From an uncultured Caryophanales bacterium (lineage in GTDB: Bacteria; Bacillota_I; Bacilli_A; RFN20; CAG-826): a DNA stretch of 64,000 bases. Location of the stretch: positions 1-64,000 of the forward strand of contig CABQKC010000008.1 in the NCBI GenBank assembly GCA_902464635.1, given 5' to 3'. Shown here piece by piece: positions 27,087 to 36,294 of the stretch (position 1 is the first letter of the stretch; every line of letters starts with the position of its first letter). The position numbers and the translations under genes are program-made. Below the pieces are notes generated by a model. It was not told the origin of the DNA and did not search any database. It saw nothing but the letters and a program-made list of their open reading frames with translations.

Positions 27087-28001
27087 TCACTTTCTACATT
27101 TTTCGTTATAAAAAGATAACATCTTTTCAAACCAAGAAGACGCCACTGTGTTGGTAGCAATTCCATAGCCATGCACATCGCTAGGGTAGGTAATATAAGA
27201 GTGCTCTATTTTCGCTTCGTTTAAAGTCTTATCCATCAACATTGAATTATGCACGTCCACCACGTTGTCCTTATCACATTGCCATATAAACGTTCTTGGA
27301 AAATCTTTATCAGCATGCAGCTCCAATGAATATCTCTTTTTATCTTCTAAAGAAGGGTTGTTCCCAAGAAGATTTCTTCTTGTGGCTAAACTGCAATATG
27401 GTTCAAGCATAGTTACAACAGGATAAGAAAGGACTAGCAAGCCAGGTTTTGGTAGGCAAGTCGTTTTATACCCAAAATTTGAAGTCCCTAGTAAACCAAC
27501 CAAATGTGCTCCAGCAGAGAAGCCAGCAGCAATATAATCTTTAATGTCTATATTTAGTTCTTCTTTGTTTGAATCCAAATACCTAATCAAATTATTTAAA
27601 TCGTTGATAGCGTGAATGGCTTTATTCTTAATTCCGTAAGTAAAAGTCAAAGCAGAGAACCCCTCTTTATAAAGCCTAACCGCAACAGGCAAAGACTCTG
27701 GCAAAGTGCAAACGCATTCATATCCGCCACCAGCCACAACAATGGCTAGTTTGCTTGGTTTATCTTGCTTCAATAATAAGAAGCTAGAATCCTCGCTTAA
27801 TTCTTTATAAACGATGTGTTTTGTTTCAGATAGATTAATTAGATAATTTAAACAATCAATAGACTCTTTTTCTGGCCAAGGATTTAGGTCGCTAGTAACA
27901 ATTTTTTTGTCTTCATTAGCAAAAGAGGCCAAGTGAAAAGCGTATTTTCCTAAAATCGGATCAGTAAACACATCATCATAAGTAGATTCAAAATTGAACA
28001 T
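27087..28001 (-). CDS. Alpha/beta-hydrolase, probable acetyl esterase
   Basis: 304 residues, no signal peptide. The fold is that of the BD-FAE/acetylxylan-esterase-like serine hydrolases: oxyanion block VVAGGGYECV, nucleophile elbow GFSAGAH (Ser162), an acidic residue around WQCDKDNVVD and the histidine in SDVHGYG. It would deacetylate imported sugars, which fits O-acetylated sialic acid or other host glycan substrates, but the substrate cannot be read. A terminator lies between the upstream secreted-protein gene and this one, so expression may depend on read-through. GAGG ribosome site seven bases before ATG. Confidence 0.8.
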   Translation of the reverse strand: MFNFESTYDDVFTDPILGKYAFHLASFANEDKKIVTSDLNPWPEKESIDCLNYLINLSETKHIVYKELSEDSSFLLLKQDKPSKLAIVVAGGGYECVCTLPESLPVAVRLYKEGFSALTFTYGIKNKAIHAINDLNNLIRYLDSNKEELNIDIKDYIAAGFSAGAHLVGLLGTSNFGYKTTCLPKPGLLVLSYPVVTMLEPYCSLATRRNLLGNNPSLEDKKRYSLELHADKDFPRTFIWQCDKDNVVDVHNSMLMDKTLNEAKIEHSYITYPSDVHGYGIATNTVASSWFEKMLSFYNEKCRK

Positions 28002-28015
28002 TTGAAGACCTCTAG

Positions 28016-28041
28016 TTTTAAAAGGGCTGATTGCTCAGCCC
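28016..28041 (-). terminator. Intrinsic terminator after the 551-residue secreted protein gene
   Basis: On the minus strand a perfect 7-bp stem GGGCTGA/TCAGCCC with a 4-base loop (28024-28041) is followed by TTTT. It sits six bases after the stop at 28048 and about 15 bases before the esterase start. Confidence 0.8.
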
Positions 28042-28047
28042 AAATAT

Positions 28048-29703
28048 TTAATGAGATTCAGTATAAGTCGCCCCGTCTTTAATTAAGACAAATGAAGTAA
28101 ATTCTAATTCGCTATCAACTGCAGCTGAACCAGGAATTATGTTCAATAGTCTTAAACCATTTAGCTTTTGCGATGTCGTTGATTTCAAATCCTGATTAGT
28201 GTTGGCAGCCCAATCAGTTTTTATAGTCTTTGTTTCTAACCATAAATATGGGGTACCGCAATCTATTACAGCCCCGGAAATTCCTTTAGTGATGTTTGGG
28301 GTTCTTAGGAATATTATGATTTTAGAGTAGCCAACAAAAGCTTTTGCGCCATCCGAGAATCCAAACGATACACTGATGGGTTTTTCAACATGTTTTTTAC
28401 ACTTTAAATGAGTTATGTTTCCATAATCAGAATCATATTTATAAGTTACATCAATATCGTTATATGCTTCTTCGCCTTGTTTGATGCTCATTGAAGTTGT
28501 TTTTAGCATATAAGTGTAACTAGTTAGAGTGTTTTCTAAAGTTTCCAAATCGGCATAATTAGTAACCAAAGTTTTAGCATCCGAGGGCAATGCTTCGTAT
28601 TGCTTTCTAGCGGCATCAGCAAGCAAAGTTGCTTGGGCGGCTATTTCGTTGCTAGTCAATTTCAAAGAGATTGCTTTAGTTATAGAAGCAATAACTTTGT
28701 CTGCCATTCCTTGAAGATCAATGTTTTTCAAGCCAAATAAGCCAGTTAAGTAAAGATGATTATGGTCACTTGTAGCGGCGTTCCATGTGTTTTGGAAGTC
28801 AATTTGAAAGTCGCTGAACTCATTCTTACCAGAAGTACTTATTATTTCAGAAGAAGAGACTTCAACTAGATTTTCGCCCTTTACATAAGAAGATTCCGCA
28901 GGAGCCTCCGCCCAGCCAGGCAATTCGCCTGCCTTAAGAAGTTTCCAATTGTTTCTTAAATGAATGACATTCGCGCCCTTTCCTACCGCTCCCCGAGGCG
29001 TTACATCATTAATAGCGATAAAGGCTAAACTATCAAACGAAGATAATGAACCTTTTAGTTTATCTAGCGACATATAATGATGTTTCATAGCAGCATCAGA
29101 TTTAAACTCGACATCATACATTTGCCCATATAATTCTTTATTAATCTTAGTAATGCTACTTATTTGGCTATCATCAATTATCTCGCCAGCACTGTTATGC
29201 ACATTCAATGGGCTAATCGTATCAGTATCATTAAGCCCATAAACAGGCGTTATATAGGTTTCATAATTGGCTTTAGCGGAATTAAAAGTATCAATATGTA
29301 ATTTCTCTTTTTCCGCATCAGTCAAACTAGATATTTTGGAATTTAATGTATATAGGATATTAGCATTTTTAACCTTTTCATAATTACTAAGGGTCCCAAT
29401 ATCTAGCGTAAGTTTTTCGATGTCTTTCTCGATAATTGCAATAGAAGGAACGCCACCTTGCATTTGGCTAACATTGTTATCGACAAATTTTCCTTGAGCA
29501 GGTTTTGTCAAAAACGTTTCATGACACCTGCAACAAGTCCAGAATTCTACATAATTCGGCCCAGCATCGTAATGATTGCCATCATGAGAGCAACCACTGC
29601 CGAATACATTTTGGTCAACATTGTTAGATAATGTTGTAGCAATGCCTAAACTCGCTACTCCTAAGCAAGAAAGTACTGAAAGCAAAAGATAACGTTTCTT
29701 CAT
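28048..29703 (-). CDS. Secreted modular protein (Cys/His patch, beta units, helical segment)
   Basis: 551 residues with a signal peptide (about 1-28) and no lipobox. A Cys/His cluster near residues 38-65 (GCSHDGNHYD, then CCRCHETF) may bind zinc. Two beta-sandwich units follow, separated by a helical segment with AAQATLLADAARKQYEALPS and LVTNYADL that matches the helical modules of the lipoproteins at 14249-17203 and 23253-25412. YGLNDTDTISPLN mirrors YGINDIDTITPIE in the latter. AAGGAG precedes ATG. Its promoter region holds a copy of the ROK operator, so it is probably co-regulated with operon 1. Likely a secreted glycan-binding partner; no active site is seen. Confidence 0.6.
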   Translation of the reverse strand: MKKRYLLLSVLSCLGVASLGIATTLSNNVDQNVFGSGCSHDGNHYDAGPNYVEFWTCCRCHETFLTKPAQGKFVDNNVSQMQGGVPSIAIIEKDIEKLTLDIGTLSNYEKVKNANILYTLNSKISSLTDAEKEKLHIDTFNSAKANYETYITPVYGLNDTDTISPLNVHNSAGEIIDDSQISSITKINKELYGQMYDVEFKSDAAMKHHYMSLDKLKGSLSSFDSLAFIAINDVTPRGAVGKGANVIHLRNNWKLLKAGELPGWAEAPAESSYVKGENLVEVSSSEIISTSGKNEFSDFQIDFQNTWNAATSDHNHLYLTGLFGLKNIDLQGMADKVIASITKAISLKLTSNEIAAQATLLADAARKQYEALPSDAKTLVTNYADLETLENTLTSYTYMLKTTSMSIKQGEEAYNDIDVTYKYDSDYGNITHLKCKKHVEKPISVSFGFSDGAKAFVGYSKIIIFLRTPNITKGISGAVIDCGTPYLWLETKTIKTDWAANTNQDLKSTTSQKLNGLRLLNIIPGSAAVDSELEFTSFVLIKDGATYTESH

Positions 29704-29892
29704 AAATGTTCTCCTTCGTAAAAGAGTTCTTCAGATAAATCTAGTTTATGCAAAATAATTACCATTAGAAACCCTTTAAATTTATTTATATTAATGGTTG
29801 ATATAATTAAATATCACGCTTTTTTCCGACAAAATGTCGCTTATTTGCCAAAAATACGAAAACTCTAAAAACTGTAAAAATAAATGTCTTGT
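29704..29892. other. Intergenic region with operator dyad and small hairpin
   Basis: 189 bases between two minus-strand genes. It holds the operator copy (29782-29810) and a 5-bp hairpin CGACA/TGTCG (29827-29839) that could mark the end of the upstream gene but lacks a T run on the minus strand. No open frame of interest. Confidence 0.5.
29782..29810. promoter_or_regulatory. ROK-type operator candidate, copy 2 (upstream of 551-residue secreted protein)
   Basis: Right arm GATATAATTAA is exact. The left arm TTATTTATATT matches TTAATTATATC at 9 of 11 bases, with the same 7-base spacer. It precedes the minus-strand gene starting at 29703 and overlaps a TATAAA -10-like box. Confidence 0.65.
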
Positions 29893-32529
29893 TTATACCA
29901 AAACTATACTTTCGCCTTGCTTCAATGAAGGAAAAGAATAAGAAGACGATGAAGGAATTGTTTTAATATTCTCGCCTTGGTAAGCAGTTAGTTCTGTTGA
30001 AGAAGTAGCTTTAACTGAATAACTACCATCATTATTAATATAAGAAGAAATAACATATGCATACTTCCCGTCTTTATTCTTATAAACACCCACATGGTAT
30101 TTTGATAAAGAACTGATTTTAAGCCCACCGGGAATCGAAGATAATAAGTCAGTCATGGAAGATGAATTAGAATGAAGCGAATAATTCCCTAATTTATTCG
30201 ACAAATATGTACCCTGGTAATCATAGCCTTTTAATAAGTTGGCCATGTTTAATATTTGTTTATTTATGTGTAATACATCCAGGCTTGTCGATGTTGTGAC
30301 TTTATATTTTTGATTAAAAGCCTCGTCAACTGCTTTCTCATTTATGAACAAAGATGTTTCATCATCTGAAAATGTCTTATACCAAACAATGTTCTTGTAG
30401 CCAAAAGACAAAGCCATATAAGCTTGCAAAAGCATCTCGCTATAATAAGATGCACGAGGAAAATCAGCTACACTGCAAAGTTGCATAATTAAGAACGGCG
30501 TCGCATTTAGTTCACTGCTTTTAGACCTCAAGCAAAGCAAATCATGGATGTAATAATCTCTTAATGAAGTTGAATTGTTTTTATATGTAAACGGATAGAA
30601 ATCGGTGCACAATGATCTAAGATTATAATCAGGCAAAGTATCAATTATTAAATTACCGTATTTATTTAAGGAATCCTTAAGAGAAGTCCCAGAATAACTA
30701 GGCAGCAATGTCGTTATGAACTTCGAATCAGACTTATTCGCATATATAGAGTTAAACGATGCTGATAGCCTTTCGATTGAATCAAAGTTGGAATCATTTA
30801 ACGGCTCATCCCAACTTAAAAATCCAGCAAAACCTGGAACGTTGCTAAAATCTGGCACACCATCGTAAAAATGCAAATCATTAGATGAATAGCTTCTATC
30901 ATTTATAACTGTTTTAAGACCATTTTTGTGGAACATTCTAACTATATCTTTCAAAGCATCGACATTATCGTTTGTTCCTATTGTTTGTCCTGAATAGAAC
31001 ACTCCATTAAACCCAAATTTGATTAAGTCACTGCAAATTTGCTTGTTATGATCGTTATCGTAATTATTCCTGCAGTCTAAATAAGGACAATCATAGGCGT
31101 ATATATTCATGCTTTCATCTTGATTGATTAAATAAAAATCAAACACAACATCATTATCAAACAACTGTTTAGATAACTCTTTGGGACCAAAAGGTTTATA
31201 CAAGACGCCGCCTATATCTATTTCATCAAAAGAAATGGTTACATTATCATTTAATTTGCCTACATGGGTCTCTTCTTTTAATAAAACATTAGTGTCTTTA
31301 TTGATATATCTAACTTTATAGGTAACTTGTTTTTCATCTGAAAGGTACTTAGCAATTATTTCTTCTTTTTTCTCATCCGCTTCATCAATTGCCCTCGATG
31401 CAACTCCTAAAACGCTTCTAATCGAATTGCTTTGATTGCCATCGAAATCATTCGATAGAAAATAGCCATATTCATTCTTTATATAAAATAGGCCCCGATA
31501 AGAAACCAAATAATCTTTTGTTTCAAGGCCATCTAGCCTTCCAAGCAATGTATAAGAACCGTCGAAATTGTATCTAGCAAAGGCATAACGTTTTTGTGCC
31601 TCTATCTTACTCTCTTCTTTTTTGTTAAAAGAAAATAAGCCATCAACGAAAAGAGAGTGTTCATTTAAATCATTGCTGCTAAACTCATTGTTTTTAAATG
31701 CAATAAAACCTATTTCCTCTGCGCCTTCTAACACCGGAGAAGGAATGTTGCATCTAAACTCAATTGAAGATAAACCATTGTTTAAACTAATGCCGGCACC
31801 CTTTTCCATAACAAAGTTTTTATATCCAACAACTAACTTATAATCATAACGAAAAGAGTAACCATTGGATTCAAAATAAATGGAAAAATCATCAAAAGAA
31901 GAAGACCCATTACGAGAGATAAATTTATTATTCTCAATCGAACCAGCAGGATAGGCATAAGAAATAGCGCCTTCGAAACCATTGATAATTGATGCCACCA
32001 ATTCATCCTTACTTGTTCCATTATTGACATATATCGTGTTTCCTACTACTTCAATATTTTTGTTATTCGAAACCATTATCTCTGGTTCGTATGTAACGAA
32101 CTTGCTTCCGTCATATTTAAATTGCGAAGTCAAAATATCTATTTTTATTCCAGTTGGATTTACATATTCTCCTGAAAATGTGTACACATCATTTTCTTTG
32201 GCCTCACAGCCATTCAAATATACCCTATAGTAATTTTCGCCCCGTTTTTCCAAATAAAAGTTATCAGCATCTATATTTTTGTAGTTGTATCCGATTTTTT
32301 TGTTTAAAGGAGTCAATATAGACTGGTACATGTAATTCCCTGCATTGCAGGGTATATCGTTTGACTTCAACGTAACATTAAATGCCGAATTCCCCGTATT
32401 TTCATCATGCAACGTAAGCTTAGATTCAAGTTCATTAGAATTAGAAGCAAAAGAAGAAAGAATAGGAATGACATTCATCGATATTGCATTCATCCCCAAA
32501 AATAACAAGAATCCATATTTATTTTTCAT
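29893..32529 (-). CDS. Large secreted protein with C-terminal TIM-barrel glycosidase-like domain
   Basis: 878 residues with a signal peptide (about 1-28, no lipobox). The N-terminal ~370 residues are beta-rich and unassigned. Around 400-465 a MucBP-like beta domain is suggested (TYKVRYINKDTNVLLKEET). From ~470 a barrel begins (FGFNGVFYSG, FAGFLSWDEPLND with Glu575, CTDFYPF, PFLIMQLCSV, YKNIVWYKTF), followed by a small beta tail. The same ordered blocks occur in the lipoproteins at 55210-56604 and 60977-62341, so these are paralogues. The conserved Asp-Glu-Pro is a candidate acid/base site. A glycosidase is likely but no CAZy family is claimed. No clear ribosome site. Confidence 0.62.
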   Translation of the reverse strand: MKNKYGFLLFLGMNAISMNVIPILSSFASNSNELESKLTLHDENTGNSAFNVTLKSNDIPCNAGNYMYQSILTPLNKKIGYNYKNIDADNFYLEKRGENYYRVYLNGCEAKENDVYTFSGEYVNPTGIKIDILTSQFKYDGSKFVTYEPEIMVSNNKNIEVVGNTIYVNNGTSKDELVASIINGFEGAISYAYPAGSIENNKFISRNGSSSFDDFSIYFESNGYSFRYDYKLVVGYKNFVMEKGAGISLNNGLSSIEFRCNIPSPVLEGAEEIGFIAFKNNEFSSNDLNEHSLFVDGLFSFNKKEESKIEAQKRYAFARYNFDGSYTLLGRLDGLETKDYLVSYRGLFYIKNEYGYFLSNDFDGNQSNSIRSVLGVASRAIDEADEKKEEIIAKYLSDEKQVTYKVRYINKDTNVLLKEETHVGKLNDNVTISFDEIDIGGVLYKPFGPKELSKQLFDNDVVFDFYLINQDESMNIYAYDCPYLDCRNNYDNDHNKQICSDLIKFGFNGVFYSGQTIGTNDNVDALKDIVRMFHKNGLKTVINDRSYSSNDLHFYDGVPDFSNVPGFAGFLSWDEPLNDSNFDSIERLSASFNSIYANKSDSKFITTLLPSYSGTSLKDSLNKYGNLIIDTLPDYNLRSLCTDFYPFTYKNNSTSLRDYYIHDLLCLRSKSSELNATPFLIMQLCSVADFPRASYYSEMLLQAYMALSFGYKNIVWYKTFSDDETSLFINEKAVDEAFNQKYKVTTSTSLDVLHINKQILNMANLLKGYDYQGTYLSNKLGNYSLHSNSSSMTDLLSSIPGGLKISSLSKYHVGVYKNKDGKYAYVISSYINNDGSYSVKATSSTELTAYQGENIKTIPSSSSYSFPSLKQGESIVLV

Positions 32530-32610
32530 AAAATAAATTTTTGCTGAAACGAAAAACTAATCAACACGTTACCAAGCAAAGAAACAAAAATGATATAAAT
32601 ATTAAGAATC

Positions 32611-32628
32611 TTATTATTTAAATAATAA
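32611..32628. other. 18-bp perfect AT palindrome between GH20-like and secreted-protein genes
   Basis: TTATTATTTAAATAATAA reads the same on both strands, 40 bases past the stop of the GH20-like gene. It may be a weak terminator or a binding site. The rest of the 138-base gap is AT-rich with no strong promoter. Confidence 0.4.
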
Positions 32629-32667
32629 AAATTAAGTTTTTTTTAAATTACCAAAACAAAAAATAAA

Positions 32668-34263
32668 TTAGATGATTCTAACGGTTGCAAAGCCTTTGTA
32701 TAAGTTATACATACTGCCGAATTTAGCATATGGCAATAGTTCTTCTTCTAGTTCTGGAATGCTTTTTATTTTTCCTTTAACAAAAAGAGACAATCTTTGT
32801 TTGCAATCCTTTAATCTCATATAAAGACCGCCTAACCTAATCTCGTGAACATCAAAACCATGCGGTATGTTTTCTTCCATCCACTGCTTATAAAAAGTTT
32901 TTTTGAACCTTAATAAAGCACTACAAGCCAAATCGTATGTTTTTATTATATCTTTTAGTTCCTTTAAATCTTTACTCTTATAGGCTTTTCTTGTCCTGAT
33001 TCCTAAGTCATATTTATAGGCCAAGCAAGCGCATAATTCCATTAATTTGATATACTGGGTCCTGTATTTTTTTGGAATCAAAGGAATAACTTCATCATAT
33101 TTTTTTACCATAGATTCATAATCAATAGGCATTATTTTTTCTAATTCAAAATCTTTCCAGCCTAAAAATGGATCATTATACAAAAGAGACTTACAAGTAA
33201 TATTTATATCTTTCAAATCCGGATTAACTTTTGATCTATTAGGTTCATCCAAAAGTAAATAGATGTCAAAGTCAATCCCAGTGATTTTCTTAAATCTATT
33301 CTTTTCTTTATCGTTAAGTTTCTTCCCGTCGATTAGCAAAGATGCCTCAAATAATCCTGGCAAAGCAGAAAAATACGAACATTCAAACCCGTCATCTGGC
33401 CACAAAGTTATTAAATAATTCTCAATATTAAACTTCCTAGCCTCTAATAACTGAATTTTCAATCTTTCTAGGCTTCCAATATTGCTTGGAGCGAATCCGT
33501 TGCAAGTAGAAACGCTGCCTGCAAAATATAGCTCTCTATTAAACTGAAGATGAGATTTAAACATTGAATCTAATAAATCTTTATCCGTTGAATAATAATC
33601 CCAATAGCATAGTCCAACATTATTTGGCACCATATCCATAATCTTTTTATCAAAATTCACATTCTTGTCATAGTAAATGCCATGGTTTGCAAATTTAAAA
33701 AACATATCAGACCACATATGGCAAATAAAACCATGCTTATTAGCAATAGCATTCACTTTATTCAGGTGTTTTAACATCAAATCGAACCTATTTACATATC
33801 CGTGTTTATCCAAATATTTACCCAATCCGACATGATGTGCCTCATCGAACGCTATATTTATCTTGTTGGAAGAAAAGCACTTCCTTAATGTTTTGATTAT
33901 GTTTTCTATAAGCTCATAAGTACGTGGCTCATCTATCAATAAAATATCATCTATATCAATAATGTTTTCATATTCCGGAATCTTTGACAGATAACCAAAA
34001 TGACCAAGAAATTGGCATGATGGAATAAGTTCTACCCCTTTTGAAACGGCATATTTATCTAATTCAATTAAATCATCTATAGAATAACCTCCACGGAGGT
34101 ACCCGAAATAAGGTTCTTCTTTTATTTTGATCATATCATCCAGGCCCAATTCAATACTTGTATATCCAAACGAAATCATTAAATCAATAAATCGTTTAAT
34201 CGACCTTACGCTTAGCCCTCCGTTCCCGGAAAGACAAATAAAGACACCCTTATTTTTGATCAT
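32668..34263 (-). CDS. Cytosolic GH20-like beta-N-acetylhexosaminidase
   Basis: 531 residues without a signal peptide. The barrel carries the GH20 hallmark Asp-Glu pair in INIAFDEAHHVGLG (Asp140, Glu141), in which the Asp positions the substrate acetamido group and the Glu is the acid/base. Other family blocks: PYFGYLRGGYSIDDL, IPSCQFLGH, MWSDMFF. It would release terminal GlcNAc or GalNAc from imported oligosaccharides. Its paralogue at 50230-51858 is similar along its whole length. It overlaps the ROK repressor gene upstream by 14 bases, so the repressor probably senses a product of this enzyme. Confidence 0.85.
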   Translation of the reverse strand: MIKNKGVFICLSGNGGLSVRSIKRFIDLMISFGYTSIELGLDDMIKIKEEPYFGYLRGGYSIDDLIELDKYAVSKGVELIPSCQFLGHFGYLSKIPEYENIIDIDDILLIDEPRTYELIENIIKTLRKCFSSNKINIAFDEAHHVGLGKYLDKHGYVNRFDLMLKHLNKVNAIANKHGFICHMWSDMFFKFANHGIYYDKNVNFDKKIMDMVPNNVGLCYWDYYSTDKDLLDSMFKSHLQFNRELYFAGSVSTCNGFAPSNIGSLERLKIQLLEARKFNIENYLITLWPDDGFECSYFSALPGLFEASLLIDGKKLNDKEKNRFKKITGIDFDIYLLLDEPNRSKVNPDLKDINITCKSLLYNDPFLGWKDFELEKIMPIDYESMVKKYDEVIPLIPKKYRTQYIKLMELCACLAYKYDLGIRTRKAYKSKDLKELKDIIKTYDLACSALLRFKKTFYKQWMEENIPHGFDVHEIRLGGLYMRLKDCKQRLSLFVKGKIKSIPELEEELLPYAKFGSMYNLYKGFATVRII

Positions 34264-35344
34264 TTAAAATTCTCTCCTCTGCCGATTTAAAAGCTACACC
34301 GAGCGAAATAGAAATATCAGAAGACATAGAAATAGTTATGTCAGGCTCTAAGCTACCTTTATATCTCAAATATGCCGATTTAACTTTGTCTGGGAATGAA
34401 TTAATGTTGACTATTTCCCCAGTCAAAACAACATTATTTGCCTTAAAAATGGTAAGAACGTTGATTAAAGCAATGCCTAGATACTCAGCGGCTTCATCAA
34501 TATATTTACCGTATTTGTCATCGTTACCAAACAGCTTCTCTTTCTCCTTCGAAGATAGACCTGCTCTTTTTAGTATTCCCCCTACCGAGCAATATACTTC
34601 AAGGCATCCTTTCTTCCCGCAAGTGCAAGGTTCGCCATTTATTACAGCAATTGAATGCCCAAAATCTATTCGTTCTAAACCATTTAAAGTACCGCTTGCG
34701 AAAGGGAAAGTAAAACCTAAGCCATCTGAAATATTTACAACCAACGTATTGTCGGCATTGTTTTTGTGCCTTCTACAATAATCAACCGCTATACAGTTCA
34801 TGTCGCCACTAGCAGAAACAAATGTGCGATACCTTTCTTCTAAAAAACTTCTAATTGGGAACGGGCTCCACTCATTTATTGGCAAAAAGCGTTCCAAAAT
34901 TCCTGTTTGGTTATCTATATATCCTCTACAACTTAATCCAATAGAAAAGACAGTAAATTTATCTTTGGCAAATTCAAACCCTTGATCAAAGGCCTTTACA
35001 ATCAAATCAATTACTTCTTTCTGGGTGTTTGCCTCAAAAGGAAACGAAAAAGAAAATAATTCGCATCCATCAATTCTAGCAACAGAACAAGATACATTAA
35101 ATGAATTAACGCTTACGCCGATTGTTGCAAATTTCTTGTTCGCAATTATTGAGTACGTACTCCTCCCTATTCCATTAATTGTAGGAGATGTCTCCTCAAT
35201 CAAGCCATCATCGATCAAAGCACAAACATTAGAAGAAACGGTTCCCCAAGAGTATCCTGTTTGAGCTTCAATTTTTCTTCTGGTAGTAGGAGAATTTGTA
35301 ATTATATTGTAGAAAACATCATAATAGCTTTTCTGCCTTTTCAT
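34250..35344 (-). CDS. ROK-family transcriptional repressor (system 1)
   Basis: 364 residues. N-terminal winged helix (about 8-65; YSWGTVSSNVCALIDDGLIEE) followed by a ROK domain with IGLSCRGYID, FGHSIAV and the zinc motif CTCGKKGCLE (Cys240, Cys242, Cys247). ROK repressors bind inverted repeats and are released by sugars or sugar phosphates. An inverted repeat over its own promoter matches two other sites, so autoregulation plus control of operon 1 is likely. The gene reads into the GH20-like gene with a 14-base overlap, implying a HexNAc-type effector. Confidence 0.88.
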   Translation of the reverse strand: MKRQKSYYDVFYNIITNSPTTRRKIEAQTGYSWGTVSSNVCALIDDGLIEETSPTINGIGRSTYSIIANKKFATIGVSVNSFNVSCSVARIDGCELFSFSFPFEANTQKEVIDLIVKAFDQGFEFAKDKFTVFSIGLSCRGYIDNQTGILERFLPINEWSPFPIRSFLEERYRTFVSASGDMNCIAVDYCRRHKNNADNTLVVNISDGLGFTFPFASGTLNGLERIDFGHSIAVINGEPCTCGKKGCLEVYCSVGGILKRAGLSSKEKEKLFGNDDKYGKYIDEAAEYLGIALINVLTIFKANNVVLTGEIVNINSFPDKVKSAYLRYKGSLEPDITISMSSDISISLGVAFKSAEERILNDQK

Positions 35345-35362
35345 AAATTTACCTATCCTTTT

Positions 35363-35391
35363 TTAATTATGTCAAAGGTTGATATAATTAA
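35363..35391. promoter_or_regulatory. ROK-type operator candidate, copy 3 (ROK gene promoter)
   Basis: Left arm TTAATTATGTC and right arm GATATAATTAA, 7-base spacer, one mismatch from perfect symmetry. It covers the spacer and -10 of the predicted ROK promoter. Confidence 0.75.
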
Positions 35392-35394
35392 CAA
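35366..35394 (-). promoter_or_regulatory. Candidate promoter of the ROK repressor gene
   Basis: On the minus strand TTGTTA (35389-35394) and CATAAT (35366-35371) are separated by 17 bases, 22 bases before the start codon. The operator lies over this promoter, as expected for autorepression. Confidence 0.5.
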
Positions 35395-35433
35395 TGTCGA
35401 CTTTTGAGCAAAAAAATAAAGAGCAATTGAGCC

Positions 35434-35462
35434 TTGAAAAGCAATTATTCAATTCATTTATT
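35434..35462 (+). promoter_or_regulatory. Candidate promoter of the plus-strand gene pair
   Basis: TTGAAA (35434-35439), a 17-base spacer and TTTATT (35457-35462), ending 25 bases before ATG35488. The -10 is weak, so this is tentative. Confidence 0.3.
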
Positions 35463-35487
35463 TTTCTATTACATTTAAAATATCCTT

Positions 35488-36294
35488 ATGAAAACAATTG
35501 CAATAAATATCCCTTCTAATTTAACTAAAGTCGAAGACATCATAACTGCTATAAAAGTCTATGGTCATAAGAATACCAAATATCATCTTTCTGTTTACGG
35601 AAAAGAAGAATTATTAATAACCTTGGAAGGAGTCGAAGGAATAAGTATTAATAAAGGCAAATTCAACCCTTTATCAAATTTCCTTAATGATAAAGAAGTA
35701 ATCGGATTAGTAGATTTTGAATCTAAAAACGAATTAGTCTCTACTTATAAAAATCCGATTAGTTTTGCTTATCTTTTTAACGGGATTGATAAAACTAGGC
35801 AAACAATATTCCTTCTTTTGCCTTCATTAGAAAAAGAAATTGTAGTTTCTGCGATTAATAACTGCCTTTCATATCTAAAAAAGATAAATATGGAAGTTAT
35901 ATCCACTCCAAGAATTGGTTATCTAAACCTAAATAGAGGCAACCCATTAGCTAATTTAAAAGAATTTGATATAGAAAATGTCTCCTTTTTAGATGTTTTA
36001 GAAGGCAAGGAAAATATAATCCTAAGTTTAGAAAAAGAAGGGACTTATTTCCTAGAAGGAATAAATGCCGCAGCAACATTTATATCTAGACAAGATAATA
36101 AAAGAGTAAATGAATCCAAAAATCCTTTTACACGCCTATTTGTAAAAAAGGATAGAAACGAATTATTAATCTCAACATCTACATTAGTAATCGGGTTAGA
36201 TAAACCGTTAATTAATCTTCCGTTAAATGCTTCCTATAGCCAGGCTTTCGATGCAATAACTGGAATAGAAAAAATAGATGAGGCCAAAAAATGA
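35488..36294 (+). CDS. Unassigned protein with faint PlsX-like pattern
   Basis: 268 residues, no signal or membrane helix. Not firmly recognised. The order of blocks IFLLLPSLEKE, then PRIGYLNLNRGNP, then VSFLDVLEGKE recalls the ATLLP, PRVGLLNIGTE and GNIEGRD blocks of the acyl-ACP:phosphate acyltransferase PlsX, but the N-terminal glycine-rich start of PlsX is absent and the protein is ~60 residues short. It may be a degenerate homologue or a chance similarity. It overlaps the next gene by 4 bases (ATGA) and diverges from the ROK repressor. No ribosome site is visible. Confidence 0.4.
   Translation: MKTIAINIPSNLTKVEDIITAIKVYGHKNTKYHLSVYGKEELLITLEGVEGISINKGKFNPLSNFLNDKEVIGLVDFESKNELVSTYKNPISFAYLFNGIDKTRQTIFLLLPSLEKEIVVSAINNCLSYLKKINMEVISTPRIGYLNLNRGNPLANLKEFDIENVSFLDVLEGKENIILSLEKEGTYFLEGINAAATFISRQDNKRVNESKNPFTRLFVKKDRNELLISTSTLVIGLDKPLINLPLNASYSQAFDAITGIEKIDEAKK

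Noticed and set aside
29827..29839. Terminator after the 878-residue protein gene
   Set aside because: A 5-bp hairpin is present, but on the minus strand it is followed by purines and no T run.
32592..32602. Fourth ROK operator copy upstream of the 878-residue protein
   Set aside because: Only the right half-site is similar (9 of 11 bases). No left arm exists at the 7-base spacing.
34338..34781. A plus-strand open frame of 147 codons inside the ROK gene
   Set aside because: It lies antisense to a well-supported ROK domain, has no ribosome site and no recognisable protein pattern. The same holds for other long frames opposite the real genes.
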